Assembly: GCF_013283785.1 (NCBI RefSeq)
Contig: NZ_JABCPZ010000017.1
Span: forward strand, 1-64,000
Source of the DNA: Nonomuraea antri
GTDB lineage: Bacteria > Actinomycetota > Actinomycetes > Streptosporangiales > Streptosporangiaceae
Length of the DNA: 64,000 nt
Direction of reading: 5' to 3'
This document shows positions 1-7,816 of this stretch, piece after piece (positions within the stretch are counted from its first letter, which is position 1; each line of letters starts with the position of its first letter). The notes below the pieces were generated by a model. That model was not told where the DNA came from. It ran no database searches and saw only the letters and a program-made list of their open reading frames with translations. The position numbers and the translations under genes were made by a program.

Positions 1-107
1 TCTGCCGCGTTCCGCTCATCGCTTCGACCTTTCGTACGGAGTACCCGAATCGCCTACAGTACTTCTTCCTCTCCGGCCGCCACTCGAACGGCAAGCCCGG
101 CGGCTGA
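1..107 (+). CDS. 3' end of an upstream gene (partial, unknown)
   Basis: An open frame enters the window and ends at a TGA at 105-107. The last 34 or so residues include a stretch rich in aromatic and polar residues (EYPNRLQYFFLSGRHSNG) and end in KPGG. Codon third positions in the second half are mostly G or C, as in the neighbouring genes, which argues for a real C-terminus. No family is recognisable from so short a piece. The next gene starts 27 bp downstream. Confidence 0.4.
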   Translation, partial: CRVPLIASTFRTEYPNRLQYFFLSGRHSNGKPGG

Positions 108-134
108 CGGGTCGAACTGGTATTTTCTGCGCCC

Positions 135-1319
135 ATGAGCCGTCGAGGCTGGATCGTCACATCCGTGCTGGTCGTGCTCGCCGGGCTGGTGACCGTCCAG
201 GTCTTCACCAGGTCGGACGACTTCCTGCCCCGCCAGGTCAGCCCGCTGCCTGCGGCCGGCCCGGCCCCGCGCGGCCATCACACGGCCGTCTGGACGGGCA
301 CCGAGCTGATCGTCTGGGGCGGGGACGACGGCCGCCGCACCCTGAGCGACGGCGCCCGCTACCACCCGGTCCGCAAGACCTGGACCCGCCTGCCGCCACC
401 GCCCATCCGGCCCCGAAGCCACCACGTGGCGGCCTGGACGGGCAAGGAGATGATCGTCTGGGGAGGCACGTCCACGCCCGCGGAGACCGGCTTCGCCGCG
501 CTCGCCGACGGAGCCCGCTACGACCCGGCGACCGGCACGTGGCGCCGGATCTCCCCGGCGCCGGCACCTCCCCTGGAGGCCGGTGTGCGGGCGGTCGGCG
601 TCCCCGGCTACCTGGTGGTCGCCCAGCGCAAGGCCATCCTCGTCTACGAGGTGGCCACGGACCGGTGGCGGACGGTCACTCCGTCCGACGAAGGCGTCGA
701 TCCCCTGCTGGAGGAGGTGATCGACCTGGCCGTCGCCGGGGACCGCGTCGTCGTCATCAGCCGCGCCCATTACCTCGGCACTCCCCCCGGCCTGGGCTTC
801 GCCGTCCTCGACCCCGCCGCGTCCACCCTGGAGGAGGTGGGCGCCTCCCTGGGCTACGGCGGGCTCGTCGGCGTCGGAGCCACCTTCGACGGCACTCACC
901 TGCGGGTCCTGGTCGAGGACGAGGACGGCAGCACCCTGCACAGGGTCGGCCTGGAGGACGGGGAGACCTGGGACACGCCCGGCGCCGAACCCGACTACGA
1001 CGACAGCGACGACGGCGACTGGGAGAACCCGAACGCCTGGCAGGCCGACGGCATGCCTGCTCCGATCCGTCCCGGCATGCCCCCGACCAGCGGCGACTCG
1101 CTCGTCTGGACTTCCGGCGGGCCGCTCGCGCTGACGTCCGCCGGTCTCAGCCGTTTCCTGGTCGACACCGAGGCGGTGGAGACGAACGGCGACGTCACCG
1201 GCCACTGCGGCGGCGCGGCGGCCGCGTGGACCGGCATCTCGCTCATGGTGTGGGGCTGCGGCGGCGCGGACGGCGACGGCCCGCCGGGCCAGGCCGTCGG
1301 CCTGCAGATCACTCCATGA
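135..1319 (+). CDS. kelch-type beta-propeller surface protein
   Basis: The 394-aa product begins with a short basic segment and one hydrophobic helix (about residues 6-24), so it is probably an anchored or secreted protein. After it come kelch-like repeats, seen as recurring HHTAVWTGTELIVWGG and HHVAAWTGKEMIVWGG segments near residues 48 and 96, and a C-terminal AAAWTGISLMVWG near residue 360. Such repeats form a beta-propeller used for binding, but the middle (residues 140-330) is diverged and the ligand is unknown. A TATTTT element at 121-126 lies 8 nt before the ATG and there is no Shine-Dalgarno sequence, so the message is probably leaderless. It faces the convergent MFS gene. The beta-propeller call is firm and the function is not. 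Confidence 0.75.
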   Translation: MSRRGWIVTSVLVVLAGLVTVQVFTRSDDFLPRQVSPLPAAGPAPRGHHTAVWTGTELIVWGGDDGRRTLSDGARYHPVRKTWTRLPPPPIRPRSHHVAAWTGKEMIVWGGTSTPAETGFAALADGARYDPATGTWRRISPAPAPPLEAGVRAVGVPGYLVVAQRKAILVYEVATDRWRTVTPSDEGVDPLLEEVIDLAVAGDRVVVISRAHYLGTPPGLGFAVLDPAASTLEEVGASLGYGGLVGVGATFDGTHLRVLVEDEDGSTLHRVGLEDGETWDTPGAEPDYDDSDDGDWENPNAWQADGMPAPIRPGMPPTSGDSLVWTSGGPLALTSAGLSRFLVDTEAVETNGDVTGHCGGAAAAWTGISLMVWGCGGADGDGPPGQAVGLQITP

Positions 1320-1349
1320 ACACCGGTCCCGCAGCCCTGGCCCGGCCGA

Positions 1350-2609
1350 TCACGCGACGTCCCGCAGCCTGGTCACCATGGGGACGGCGGCGGCCGTGAG
1401 CAGCCCGCAGACCAGGAAGAGCAGGAAGTAGTTCGGCCCCGGCGCGAACGGGTCGGCGCCGACGCCGAGCAGCAGCGGCGCCACGGCGGGCGCGATCGCG
1501 CTGGGCAGGTGCTTGGCCATCGAGAAGGCGCCCAGGTACCGCCCAGCCTCCCGCTCGTCGGGCAGGACCTGCGTGACCAGGCCCAGGTCGACGGCGTAGT
1601 AGACGCCCGTCGCCGCCCCGGAGACGACCGCCACCACCACGACCACGGCGACGCTGGCGGTCACCGCCTTGAGCACGAGCATCGCGGCCAGGATCGCCGT
1701 CGCCCAGAGCACGAACGGCCTGCCCCGGCCGATCCTGGCCGCCCACCTGCCGCCCAGGTAGGCGAACCCGCCGGACAGCAGCGTGCTGAGGATCACGGTG
1801 ATCCCCACCAGCGCGCCGGCCTGCTCGGTCGGCATGCCCAGGCGGCTTTGCAAGTAGTACAGCGAGTAGCTGGAGATCAGCGCGAAGCCGATGCTGACCA
1901 GCAGCCGCTGCGCCCACAGCAGCCGGTAGTCGCGCGCGCCCCTGGGCAGGACGAGCAGCGCGGCGGCCAGGCCGCGCAGGCTGATGGGGGCGCGTTCGGC
2001 CGGGCCGAGCACGCGGTCGGGCAGCAGCAGGCACAACACCGCGCCGGCGGCCACGGCCAGCGCGCCGACCACGGCGAACTGGGTCAGCAGCGAGTCCTTG
2101 AGCACCTGGGCCAGCACCATGGCCGGGACCACGCCGACCACGTTGCACATCGAGAACACCCCGGCCATGCGCACCCGCCGCTCGGCCGGGAACTGGTCGA
2201 CGACCGTGGCGGTCAGCCCGGCGACCATCGCCTGGTAGCCGATCACGGCGACCACCCAGCCGATCGCGACCACGGGCACCGTGGCGGCCAGTGCCAGGAG
2301 CAGCAGCCCGGCCAGTCCGAGCAGCGAGCCGCCGAGTATCCATGGCCGGCGCATGCCGTACCTGCTGGTGGTGCGGTCGGACAGGTGTCCCGCGACGGGG
2401 TTGGCGATCACGGTGGCGATGCCGCCGAGCGCGGCGACCAGGCCGAGCGTGGCTTCCTTGCCGTCCGGGGCGATCTGCTGGATCTTCAGGCTCAGCCCGA
2501 GCACGAGCGGCAGGGCCCCGGCGGCGGCGTAGCAGAGTTCGGCGACGCCGATCGCGGCGACCAGGCCGGGCCGTACGCGGGCGGCGGGACGTTCGGTGGT
2601 GAGCGTCAT
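1350..2609 (-). CDS. MFS transporter of the GntR-controlled set
   Basis: A 419-aa integral membrane protein with about 12 hydrophobic helices and the MFS loop signature between helices 2 and 3 (GHLSDRTTSRYGMRRPW, near residue 75). It would move a small solute across the cytoplasmic membrane, direction unknown. Its ATG overlaps the TGA of the upstream tyrosine phosphatase-like gene in an ATGA, so the two are translationally coupled. Both lie behind the palindrome at 3254-3265. Co-transcription with a phosphatase, and shared control with a metallophosphoesterase, suggests that the substrate or its product is a phosphoester. That is inference. Confidence 0.85.
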   Translation of the reverse strand: MTLTTERPAARVRPGLVAAIGVAELCYAAAGALPLVLGLSLKIQQIAPDGKEATLGLVAALGGIATVIANPVAGHLSDRTTSRYGMRRPWILGGSLLGLAGLLLLALAATVPVVAIGWVVAVIGYQAMVAGLTATVVDQFPAERRVRMAGVFSMCNVVGVVPAMVLAQVLKDSLLTQFAVVGALAVAAGAVLCLLLPDRVLGPAERAPISLRGLAAALLVLPRGARDYRLLWAQRLLVSIGFALISSYSLYYLQSRLGMPTEQAGALVGITVILSTLLSGGFAYLGGRWAARIGRGRPFVLWATAILAAMLVLKAVTASVAVVVVVAVVSGAATGVYYAVDLGLVTQVLPDEREAGRYLGAFSMAKHLPSAIAPAVAPLLLGVGADPFAPGPNYFLLFLVCGLLTAAAVPMVTRLRDVA

Positions 2610-3250
2610 GACGTCACCAGCGCCGCGCGCAGCCGGGCGACGTGCTCGGCGCCGAGCCCGTGGGCGGTCAGCAGCTTCTCCGCGCCGCCGCGCTCGGCGA
2701 GCGCGGCCAGCAGGGTGCGCATGGCCGCGGGCGGCGCCTGCAGCAGCTGCGCGGGCACGTCGTCGGGCAGGACGAGCCCGGCGGTGACGGCCGCCAGGTG
2801 CTCGCCGGTCAGCGCGTAGTCGCGGACGATGTCGTCGTGGCCGATCCCGAGCAGATCGAGGATGAGCGCGACCACGATGCCGGTGCGGTCCTTGCCGGCC
2901 GCGCAGTGCACCAGCGCGGGCAGCCCGTCGGCGATCGCGGCGATCACCTGGGCGAACCAGGCGGTGCGGTGGTCGAGCAGCATCACGTACAGCTCGCCCA
3001 GTCGCAGGTCGTGCGGCAGGGAGGCGGGCGAGCCGGTCTCGTCCAGGCCCAGCCGGGCGACGGTGGTGAGTTCGGCGGGCCAGTCGTGCACGGCGCGTTC
3101 GGCCTCGCCCCGCAGGTCGGCGATGAGGCGCAGGCGGGCGATCAGGGCCTCATCCGCGGCGGAAAGGCCCTGCGGCTGGGCCGAACGGTACAGCAGTCCC
3201 GGGCGTAGCGAGGTGTGCTCGGCGACGTCACGGAGGTTCAGAAGCGGCAT
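2606..3250 (-). CDS. tyrosine phosphatase-like (DSP fold) enzyme
   Basis: The 214-aa protein carries the cysteine phosphatase P-loop HCAAGKDRTG near residue 104, with the nucleophilic Cys, the phosphate-binding Arg and an upstream Asp-containing loop. It matches the actinobacterial tyrosine-protein phosphatase family of the MptpB/IphP type, which has a conserved N-terminal NLRDV-x-LRPGLLYRSA-like segment, seen here from residue 4. Family members dephosphorylate phosphotyrosine, and some act on phosphoinositides or small phosphoesters. There is no signal peptide. The ATG lies 3 bp from the operator palindrome and no Shine-Dalgarno is present, so translation is probably leaderless. It is coupled by ATGA overlap to the MFS gene. 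Confidence 0.88.
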   Translation of the reverse strand: MPLLNLRDVAEHTSLRPGLLYRSAQPQGLSAADEALIARLRLIADLRGEAERAVHDWPAELTTVARLGLDETGSPASLPHDLRLGELYVMLLDHRTAWFAQVIAAIADGLPALVHCAAGKDRTGIVVALILDLLGIGHDDIVRDYALTGEHLAAVTAGLVLPDDVPAQLLQAPPAAMRTLLAALAERGGAEKLLTAHGLGAEHVARLRAALVTS

Positions 3251-3253
3251 GGG

Positions 3254-3265
3254 TCATATATATGA
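3254..3265. promoter_or_regulatory. palindromic GntR operator / promoter, copy 1
   Basis: TCATATATATGA is a perfect 12-bp palindrome. Read on the minus strand it is followed by ACCC and then the ATG of the phosphatase gene (3250). The whole block from the ATG through the palindrome is repeated exactly at 4876-4893. The AT-rich core also supplies a TATATA -10-like hexamer 6 nt before the ATG. Binding by the adjacent GntR regulator would therefore block the promoter. Confidence 0.75.
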
Positions 3266-3338
3266 GTGGCCGGGGTGTGGCCGCGTGGCGCGAGCGTGAC
3301 ATCACGGTGAACCTCCCGCCATGTTTAGGGTTGGGCCC

Positions 3339-4076
3339 GTGCCTAGAGAAGCGCGCTACCGTCAGATCGCCCGTGAGCTGGGGCGTGACATCGAGACCGG
3401 GCGACTGCCCCCGGGTCAGCGGCTGCCCACCGAGGACGCGCTGGCCGAGCGCTTCGGCGTGCACCGGCTGACCGCGCGGCAGGCGATGGTGGAGCTGCGC
3501 CGTACCGGCCTGGTCGAGACACGTCAGGGGCTGGGCAGTTTCGTGCGGCGGGCGCCGCGCCGGATCGAGGTCAGCGTCGATCCCGCCACCCGGCGGCACC
3601 GTCCGGCCGACCTGAAGGAGCTGGCCGCGGCCTTCGGCGCCGCCCGGCCGGCCGAGGTGGCGGGGGTGGCCGGGGCGGTGCCGGAGGAGGTTCTTGGGCG
3701 TGAAGACGCGCTCAGGCCGGCCGCCGCCCGGCATCTGGGCCTCACCGGCGGGCTGGTCCACGAGATCACCACGCTTCTGCGCACCGACGGCGTGCCCTGC
3801 GTCGTCAGCCGCTACCATCTGCCCCCGGACTGGTCGGAGCTGGCCTTGGTACCGGCGGCGGGCGTGTTCGGCTCGCTGGGGGTGGAGATCGAGTACGTGT
3901 GGCACGCGGTGTCCGCCGAGCCCGCGGGTCCCAGCGATCAGGCGGTGCTCGGCGTGCAGCCGGGCTCGGCCGTACTCGTCAGGGAGGGGCTGACCGCGCA
4001 CGGCGGCCGGCCCCTGTGTCACGTCGAGCGGCGCTGCCGCGGCGACCTGATCTCCTTCGTCACCCGATATGACTGA
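3339..4076 (+). CDS. GntR/HutC family regulator with UTRA domain
   Basis: The 245-aa protein has an N-terminal winged helix-turn-helix (residues 4-70, with the LPTEDALAERFGVHRLTARQAM pattern typical of GntR) and a C-terminal UTRA effector-binding domain (about 95-240). I chose the GTG at 3339 over an upstream ATG at 3321 because a TAGGGT -10 at 3326-3331 sits 7 nt before it, which fits a leaderless transcript, and because the HTH then begins at the usual place. It is divergent from the phosphatase/MFS operon and converges on the metallophosphoesterase gene, overlapping it by 17 bp. It very likely represses both, through the identical palindromes at 3254-3265 and 4882-4893. Confidence 0.88.
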   Translation: MPREARYRQIARELGRDIETGRLPPGQRLPTEDALAERFGVHRLTARQAMVELRRTGLVETRQGLGSFVRRAPRRIEVSVDPATRRHRPADLKELAAAFGAARPAEVAGVAGAVPEEVLGREDALRPAAARHLGLTGGLVHEITTLLRTDGVPCVVSRYHLPPDWSELALVPAAGVFGSLGVEIEYVWHAVSAEPAGPSDQAVLGVQPGSAVLVREGLTAHGGRPLCHVERRCRGDLISFVTRYD

Positions 4077-4878
4077 GCAGCACCTCGGTCGGCAGCTCGT
4101 AGACCGGCGGCACGGCCGAGATCGGCACGAGCGTGGCCGTCACGCCGCTGTCGCGCAGGTCGACCCGGGTGTAGGCCTGCAGGTGCACGGCCCTGGTGAG
4201 CCCGGCCGGGGCCATGGTGTCGGCCGCGTAGGCGTTGCCCGGGCCGACCCACACCGGCACCCCGGCCAGCTCGCCCATCGTGGCGCTGTGGGTGTGCCCG
4301 GCCAGCACGACCCGCACGTCGGTGCCCGCGACCACCTCGGCCAGCCGGTGGGGCTCGCGCAGGCCGATGCCGTCCATGAGCGGCAGGACGCTGGGGATCG
4401 GCGGATGGTGCAGCACCAGCACGGTGCCGTCGAGGGCGGGCTCGGCCAGCACCCCGGCGAGCCAGGCGAGCTGGTCGTCGCCGAGTTCGCCGTGGTGGTG
4501 GCCCGGCACCGTCGAGTCGAGCGCGACGATGCGCAGGCCGCCGGCCGTCGTCACCGAGTCGGTCCGGCTCACGCCCAGCCCGGCGCGGAAGGCGGCGGGC
4601 TCGTCGTGGTTGCCCATCGCCACCACGACCGCCGCGCCGAGCTCGCGCGCGACCGGCGCGACCAGCGCGTCGACCGTCCGGTAGGACTCCTCGTCGCCCT
4701 GGTCGGCGATGTCGCCGGAGAGCACGAAGGCGCTGACGGGCAACCCGGCGGCCGAGACCGCCGCCAGGGCGGCGCGCAGCCCGGCGACGGAGTCGACCGA
4801 GCCGTGCAGGCGTTCCCCGCCGGGCACGGCGTGGATGTCGGTCAGGTGGATCAGCGTGTGGTTCATGCCTGCCACCAT
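4060..4878 (-). CDS. calcineurin-like metallophosphoesterase (Icc/CpdA type)
   Basis: The 272-aa protein has the metal-ligand blocks of the class III phosphodiesterase fold: TDIH near residue 13, SGDIAD near 54, GNHDEP near 92, HHPP near 156 and AGHTHS near 194. The family hydrolyses cAMP, cyclic nucleotides or glycerophosphodiesters with two metal ions. The substrate cannot be told from the sequence. The ATG at 4878 is placed exactly like that of the phosphatase gene, 3 bp from an identical palindrome, and has no Shine-Dalgarno. An internal ATG at 4866 is an alternative start. Shared control with a second phosphatase and an MFS transporter suggests a small phosphoester utilisation pathway. 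Confidence 0.88.
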   Translation of the reverse strand: MVAGMNHTLIHLTDIHAVPGGERLHGSVDSVAGLRAALAAVSAAGLPVSAFVLSGDIADQGDEESYRTVDALVAPVARELGAAVVVAMGNHDEPAAFRAGLGVSRTDSVTTAGGLRIVALDSTVPGHHHGELGDDQLAWLAGVLAEPALDGTVLVLHHPPIPSVLPLMDGIGLREPHRLAEVVAGTDVRVVLAGHTHSATMGELAGVPVWVGPGNAYAADTMAPAGLTRAVHLQAYTRVDLRDSGVTATLVPISAVPPVYELPTEVLLSHIG

Positions 4879-4881
4879 GGG

Positions 4882-4893
4882 TCATATATATGA
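4882..4893. promoter_or_regulatory. palindromic GntR operator / promoter, copy 2
   Basis: This is an exact second copy of TCATATATATGA, again 3 bp before a minus-strand ATG. The 18 bp at 4876-4893 match 3248-3265 base for base, whereas the genes on either side are unrelated. That makes co-regulation by one protein much more likely than chance. Confidence 0.75.
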
Positions 4894-4949
4894 ATGTTCG
4901 GGTGGCGTGCGGGAGAACATCTCCTGCATACCCGCATGCCGGCGGGTGA

Positions 4950-5165
4950 CCCCGCGACCCGCTCCTCATCATCGCCGACAAGGTCACCATGGACTCGCCG
5001 GAGATGCCGTTCCTGGTCGTCTACCTGGAATGCGCGTGGGGAATGCGGGTCGTCCCCCGCGAGCTCCCCGCCATTCACATCAACCTCTCCATCGGCAACA
5101 TGGACTTCGGCGAGTTCGAGGAGAGCGCCGACGCGGACGGCGTCTTCCGCGGGTTCCCCCGCTGA
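4950..5165 (+). pseudogene. truncated C-terminal remnant, DUF6924-like
   Basis: An open stretch after an in-frame stop at 4947-4949 encodes about 71 residues: PLLIIADKV, FLVVYLECAWG, and then NLSIGNMDFGEFEESADADGVFRGF before TGA at 5163. The NLS-x-NMDF-x-EF...DGVFRGF ending is characteristic of a small actinobacterial family (DUF6924 as I recall it) that is normally 130-170 aa. The N-terminal half is missing: an in-frame stop and the metallophosphoesterase promoter occupy its place. An internal ATG at 4989 could still give a 58-aa peptide, but there is no Shine-Dalgarno sequence. I read it as a decayed gene. Confidence 0.6.
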
Positions 5166-5200
5166 ACCGGTTCTGGTGCCGGCCTGGCCCGGCCGCCCGC

Positions 5201-5839
5201 TCAGCCGGGGCCGGCGCAGAGCTGGGCGGTGAGGGTGGTGCGGGCCCACTCCTCCCAGGTGTCCGGTGACCAGCCGCGGTCACGGACGAAGATCAGGTAG
5301 AGCTGCGGGCTGAGCAGGCCGAACAGCACGTCCGCCGCCGTCTCGACGGAGAGACCGGGACGGACGTCGGGCTTGCCGGCCAGGGCCTCGGCCGCGGCGT
5401 GTTGCACGGTGTAACGCGGGTCCGGGCCGTCCGGCCACTGCGCGGCGATCTCCGGGTCGGTGGCCGCGGCGGCCGCGATCAGCGGCATGATCGGGGCGAC
5501 CCGGCCGAGGATCTCCCGGGTGCCGCGGACGTGCGCGCGCAGTTGCCCGGCCGCGGTGGGCTCGGCGCACGCGGCGCGAAACCACTCGCGATCCATGGTG
5601 GCGACCGGCTCGGCGTCCCCGGCGATGGACGTGTCGACGACGTCCTTGAACAGCGTGCGCTTGTTGCGGAAGACGAAGTAGACCGTCTGGACGGCCACGC
5701 CCGCCCGGTCCGCGACCTCCTGCAGGCTCGTCGCCCCGTAACCCCGCGCGATGAACAGCTCGCGAGCCGCCTCGACGACCTTCTCCCGGGTTTGGCGCGA
5801 ACGCTCGGCCCGCTTGTCCGGCCGCTTGACTCCATCCAT
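5201..5839 (-). CDS. TetR family repressor
   Basis: The 212-aa protein has the TetR N-terminal HTH (residues 16-62, ending in the GVAVQTVYFVFRNKRTLF helix-turn-helix and tyrosine/phenylalanine pattern) and a helical ligand domain. It is divergent from a methyltransferase gene with only 62 bp between the start codons, and that gap holds the inverted repeat at 5869-5883. A TATACT -10 at 5846-5851 lies 6 nt before its ATG, so its own message is probably leaderless. It probably represses itself and the methyltransferase. The ligand is unknown. Confidence 0.88.
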   Translation of the reverse strand: MDGVKRPDKRAERSRQTREKVVEAARELFIARGYGATSLQEVADRAGVAVQTVYFVFRNKRTLFKDVVDTSIAGDAEPVATMDREWFRAACAEPTAAGQLRAHVRGTREILGRVAPIMPLIAAAAATDPEIAAQWPDGPDPRYTVQHAAAEALAGKPDVRPGLSVETAADVLFGLLSPQLYLIFVRDRGWSPDTWEEWARTTLTAQLCAGPG

Positions 5840-5853
5840 GTTGCGAGTATATC

Positions 5854-5883
5854 TCTAGAGTTCGACACTAGAGTTCAACTCTA
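5854..5883. promoter_or_regulatory. TetR operator between divergent genes
   Basis: TAGAGTTCAACTCTA at 5869-5883 is a 15-bp palindrome around one central base. A further half-site CTAGAGTTC occurs at 5855-5863, making a direct repeat of CTAGAGTTC 14 bp apart. The block lies between the -10 of the tetR gene and the Shine-Dalgarno of the methyltransferase gene, where a repressor would shut both. Confidence 0.65.
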
Positions 5884-5901
5884 AAGATTTTGGAGGAGAC
5901 G

Positions 5902-6564
5902 ATGGACCAGCCCAGCACCACCAGGAAGCCGGAACCGGACTCAGCTCTGCGACACCAGGAGGAGGAGTCCGTCCGGCGTGCGCTGGAGGGCTTCTACCGC
6001 GCCGGCAAGCCGCCGTGGGACACCGGCGTGACGCCGCCCGAGCTGGTCGCCCTGGTCGAGGGGCACGAGGGGCTGCCGCCCGGGTGTGCGCTCGAACTCG
6101 GCTGCGGCACCGGGACCAACGCCGTCTACCTCGCCAGGCACGGCTGGGACGTGGCGGCCGTCGACCTGATCGACCGCGCCGTCGACCAGGCCAGGGAGAA
6201 GGCCGCGGCGGCGGGCGTGGCGGTCCGGCTGCGGCACGGAGACGCCACCCGCCTCGACGAGTTGGACGTGCCCGGCCCCTTCGACCTGTTCTTCGACCTG
6301 AGCTGCTACTGCGGGGTCCCGCTGCACCGCCGCGACGCCTACGCCGCCGGGCTCACCCAGCGCGCCGCTCCCGGAGCACGGCTGCTGATGTTCGGGTACG
6401 GCCCCGAACCGCTCGGCAACCCGGTCCCCGAGGTCGCGTCGTGGGCGGCGGGCGTCACGGCCGACGAGCTCCGCACCAGGTTCGCCGGGTGGGAGCTGAT
6501 CGACGTCACGCCGGGCACCAACTCGGTGCCGACCTTCTGGTTCACGCTGCGCCGCGACGCCTAG
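5902..6564 (+). CDS. class I SAM-dependent methyltransferase
   Basis: The 220-aa protein has the SAM-binding motif I LELGCGTGTN near residue 66 and an acidic motif II near residue 87 (VAAVDLID), as in TehB-like and thiol or small-molecule methyltransferases. A YRAGKPPWDTG segment near residue 32 matches the conserved N-terminus of that subgroup. I place the start at the ATG at 5902 because GGAGGA lies 5 nt upstream, whereas the TTG at 5890 has no such site. It is probably induced by a ligand of the divergent TetR. A detoxification role by methylation is plausible but not shown. Confidence 0.82.
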   Translation: MDQPSTTRKPEPDSALRHQEEESVRRALEGFYRAGKPPWDTGVTPPELVALVEGHEGLPPGCALELGCGTGTNAVYLARHGWDVAAVDLIDRAVDQAREKAAAAGVAVRLRHGDATRLDELDVPGPFDLFFDLSCYCGVPLHRRDAYAAGLTQRAAPGARLLMFGYGPEPLGNPVPEVASWAAGVTADELRTRFAGWELIDVTPGTNSVPTFWFTLRRDA

Positions 6565-6576
6565 CCGCAGCGACCG

Positions 6577-6618
6577 CCGGCGGGATCGGCGCAGCGATCA
6601 GCTCGCCGATCCCGCCGG
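6577..6618 (+). terminator. strong hairpin after methyltransferase gene
   Basis: Two perfectly complementary 15-nt arms (6577-6591 and 6604-6618, starting CCGGCGGGATC) flank a 12-nt loop 13 bp after the stop codon. No T-run follows, which is usual for high-GC actinomycete terminators of the hairpin-only type. Confidence 0.7.
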
Positions 6619-6820
6619 TCCTCGCCGATCCTCATCGGTCGCGGGCAGCCGCTGCCCGACGGCTCGGCGACCTCCCTCCCGGACGGCTCCACCCAGGCGG
6701 TGCGCACCAGGCGCTTTCGCCCGCCCAAGGGCCGCTGCCACCTGTTCCCCAGGTAACTCGATTGCCCGCCACCGCCGGCATGGGCAGCATGGACGATCGA
6801 CCCGACGAAAGGTGATCTTG

Positions 6821-7789
6821 ATGCGATCGTTCCTGCGGCCGGACGACGTACGCGACCTGGTGACGGAACAGTTCGGCGCCGCCCGGCGGCCGACCGCGCT
6901 CGACCGGCTGGCCGGGGGCAGCAAGAAGGGCGTCTACCGGCTCCGGCTCGACGACGGGACGACCGCCGTCCTCTACGTGTGGGCGGCCGGCGAGAACTAC
7001 TGGCCGGCCGCGCCGACCGTCCCGGACGACCCGTTCACCGACGCTTCGGGTGCGGAGCTGTTCGCCGTCAACCACTCCGCCCTCACGGCCGCGGGCGTGC
7101 GGGTCCCCCGGCTGCTGATGCTCGATCGCGGTGGCCGCCATCTGCCTGCCGAGGTCGCCCTGGTCGAGGATATGGGCGCGGTGAAGCTCGAAACGTTGAT
7201 GGAGCGTGACCCGGCCGCGGCCGCCGCGCCGCTGGCCACGCTCGGCGACGCCCTGCGCCGCATGCACACCACCCCGGGACGGCGATACGGCCGGCTCAAC
7301 GCCCGCGGCGACGCGTCCCGGACCCGGCCCGCCGAGGACGTCATCGTGGACCGGGCGCTCGCCCATCTCGACGCGGTGGCGACCCGCGACGCCCGCCTGG
7401 GCGAGGCGCATGACCGGATCGCCGCGCATGTCCGCCGTCTTCGCGGCGCGGTCATGGCCCGTGAGAGCTACGGGCTGGTGCACGGCGAACTCGGACCGGA
7501 TCACGTGCTCGTCACGCCCGCGGGTGAGCCCGTCGTGATCGATTTCGAGGGCCTGACGTACTTCGACGTCGAATGGGAGCACGCCTGGCTGCAGCTGCGC
7601 TTCGGCGAGGCGTACCCGGCGCTGCGTCCGGTCGGTCTCGACCCCGACAGGCTGGAGCTCTACCGGTACGCGCAGGTGCTCTCGCTGATCGAGGGCCCGC
7701 TACGAATCGCGGACACCGACTTCCCCGGCCGGCGATGGATGCTGGACCTGGCCGAGTGGAACATCGCCAAGGCCCTCGCCGCCGCCTGA
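6821..7789 (+). CDS. aminoglycoside phosphotransferase-like kinase (APH fold)
   Basis: The 322-aa protein has the APH/choline-kinase fold: a glycine-containing ATP loop near residue 30 (LAGGSKKGVYRL), the catalytic loop HGELGPDHVLV near residue 225, and the metal-binding IDFEG near residue 242. In place of the usual H-x-D-x-x-x-x-N, the catalytic loop reads HGELGPDH: Glu replaces the catalytic Asp and His replaces Asn. That is unusual and may mean altered or lost phosphotransfer. The ATG at 6821 follows AAAGGTG at the right distance; a GTG at 6812 is in frame but poorly placed. The substrate is unknown. It converges on the beta-helix protein gene. Confidence 0.75.
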   Translation: MRSFLRPDDVRDLVTEQFGAARRPTALDRLAGGSKKGVYRLRLDDGTTAVLYVWAAGENYWPAAPTVPDDPFTDASGAELFAVNHSALTAAGVRVPRLLMLDRGGRHLPAEVALVEDMGAVKLETLMERDPAAAAAPLATLGDALRRMHTTPGRRYGRLNARGDASRTRPAEDVIVDRALAHLDAVATRDARLGEAHDRIAAHVRRLRGAVMARESYGLVHGELGPDHVLVTPAGEPVVIDFEGLTYFDVEWEHAWLQLRFGEAYPALRPVGLDPDRLELYRYAQVLSLIEGPLRIADTDFPGRRWMLDLAEWNIAKALAAA

Positions 7790-7816
7790 CGGCTCACTCG
7801 AACGCAGACGTGCCCG

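Noticed and set aside
6620-6740. Short frame ending in ...RRFRPPKGRCHLFPR before the APH gene
   Set aside because: No start site and no recognisable family; too short to decide.
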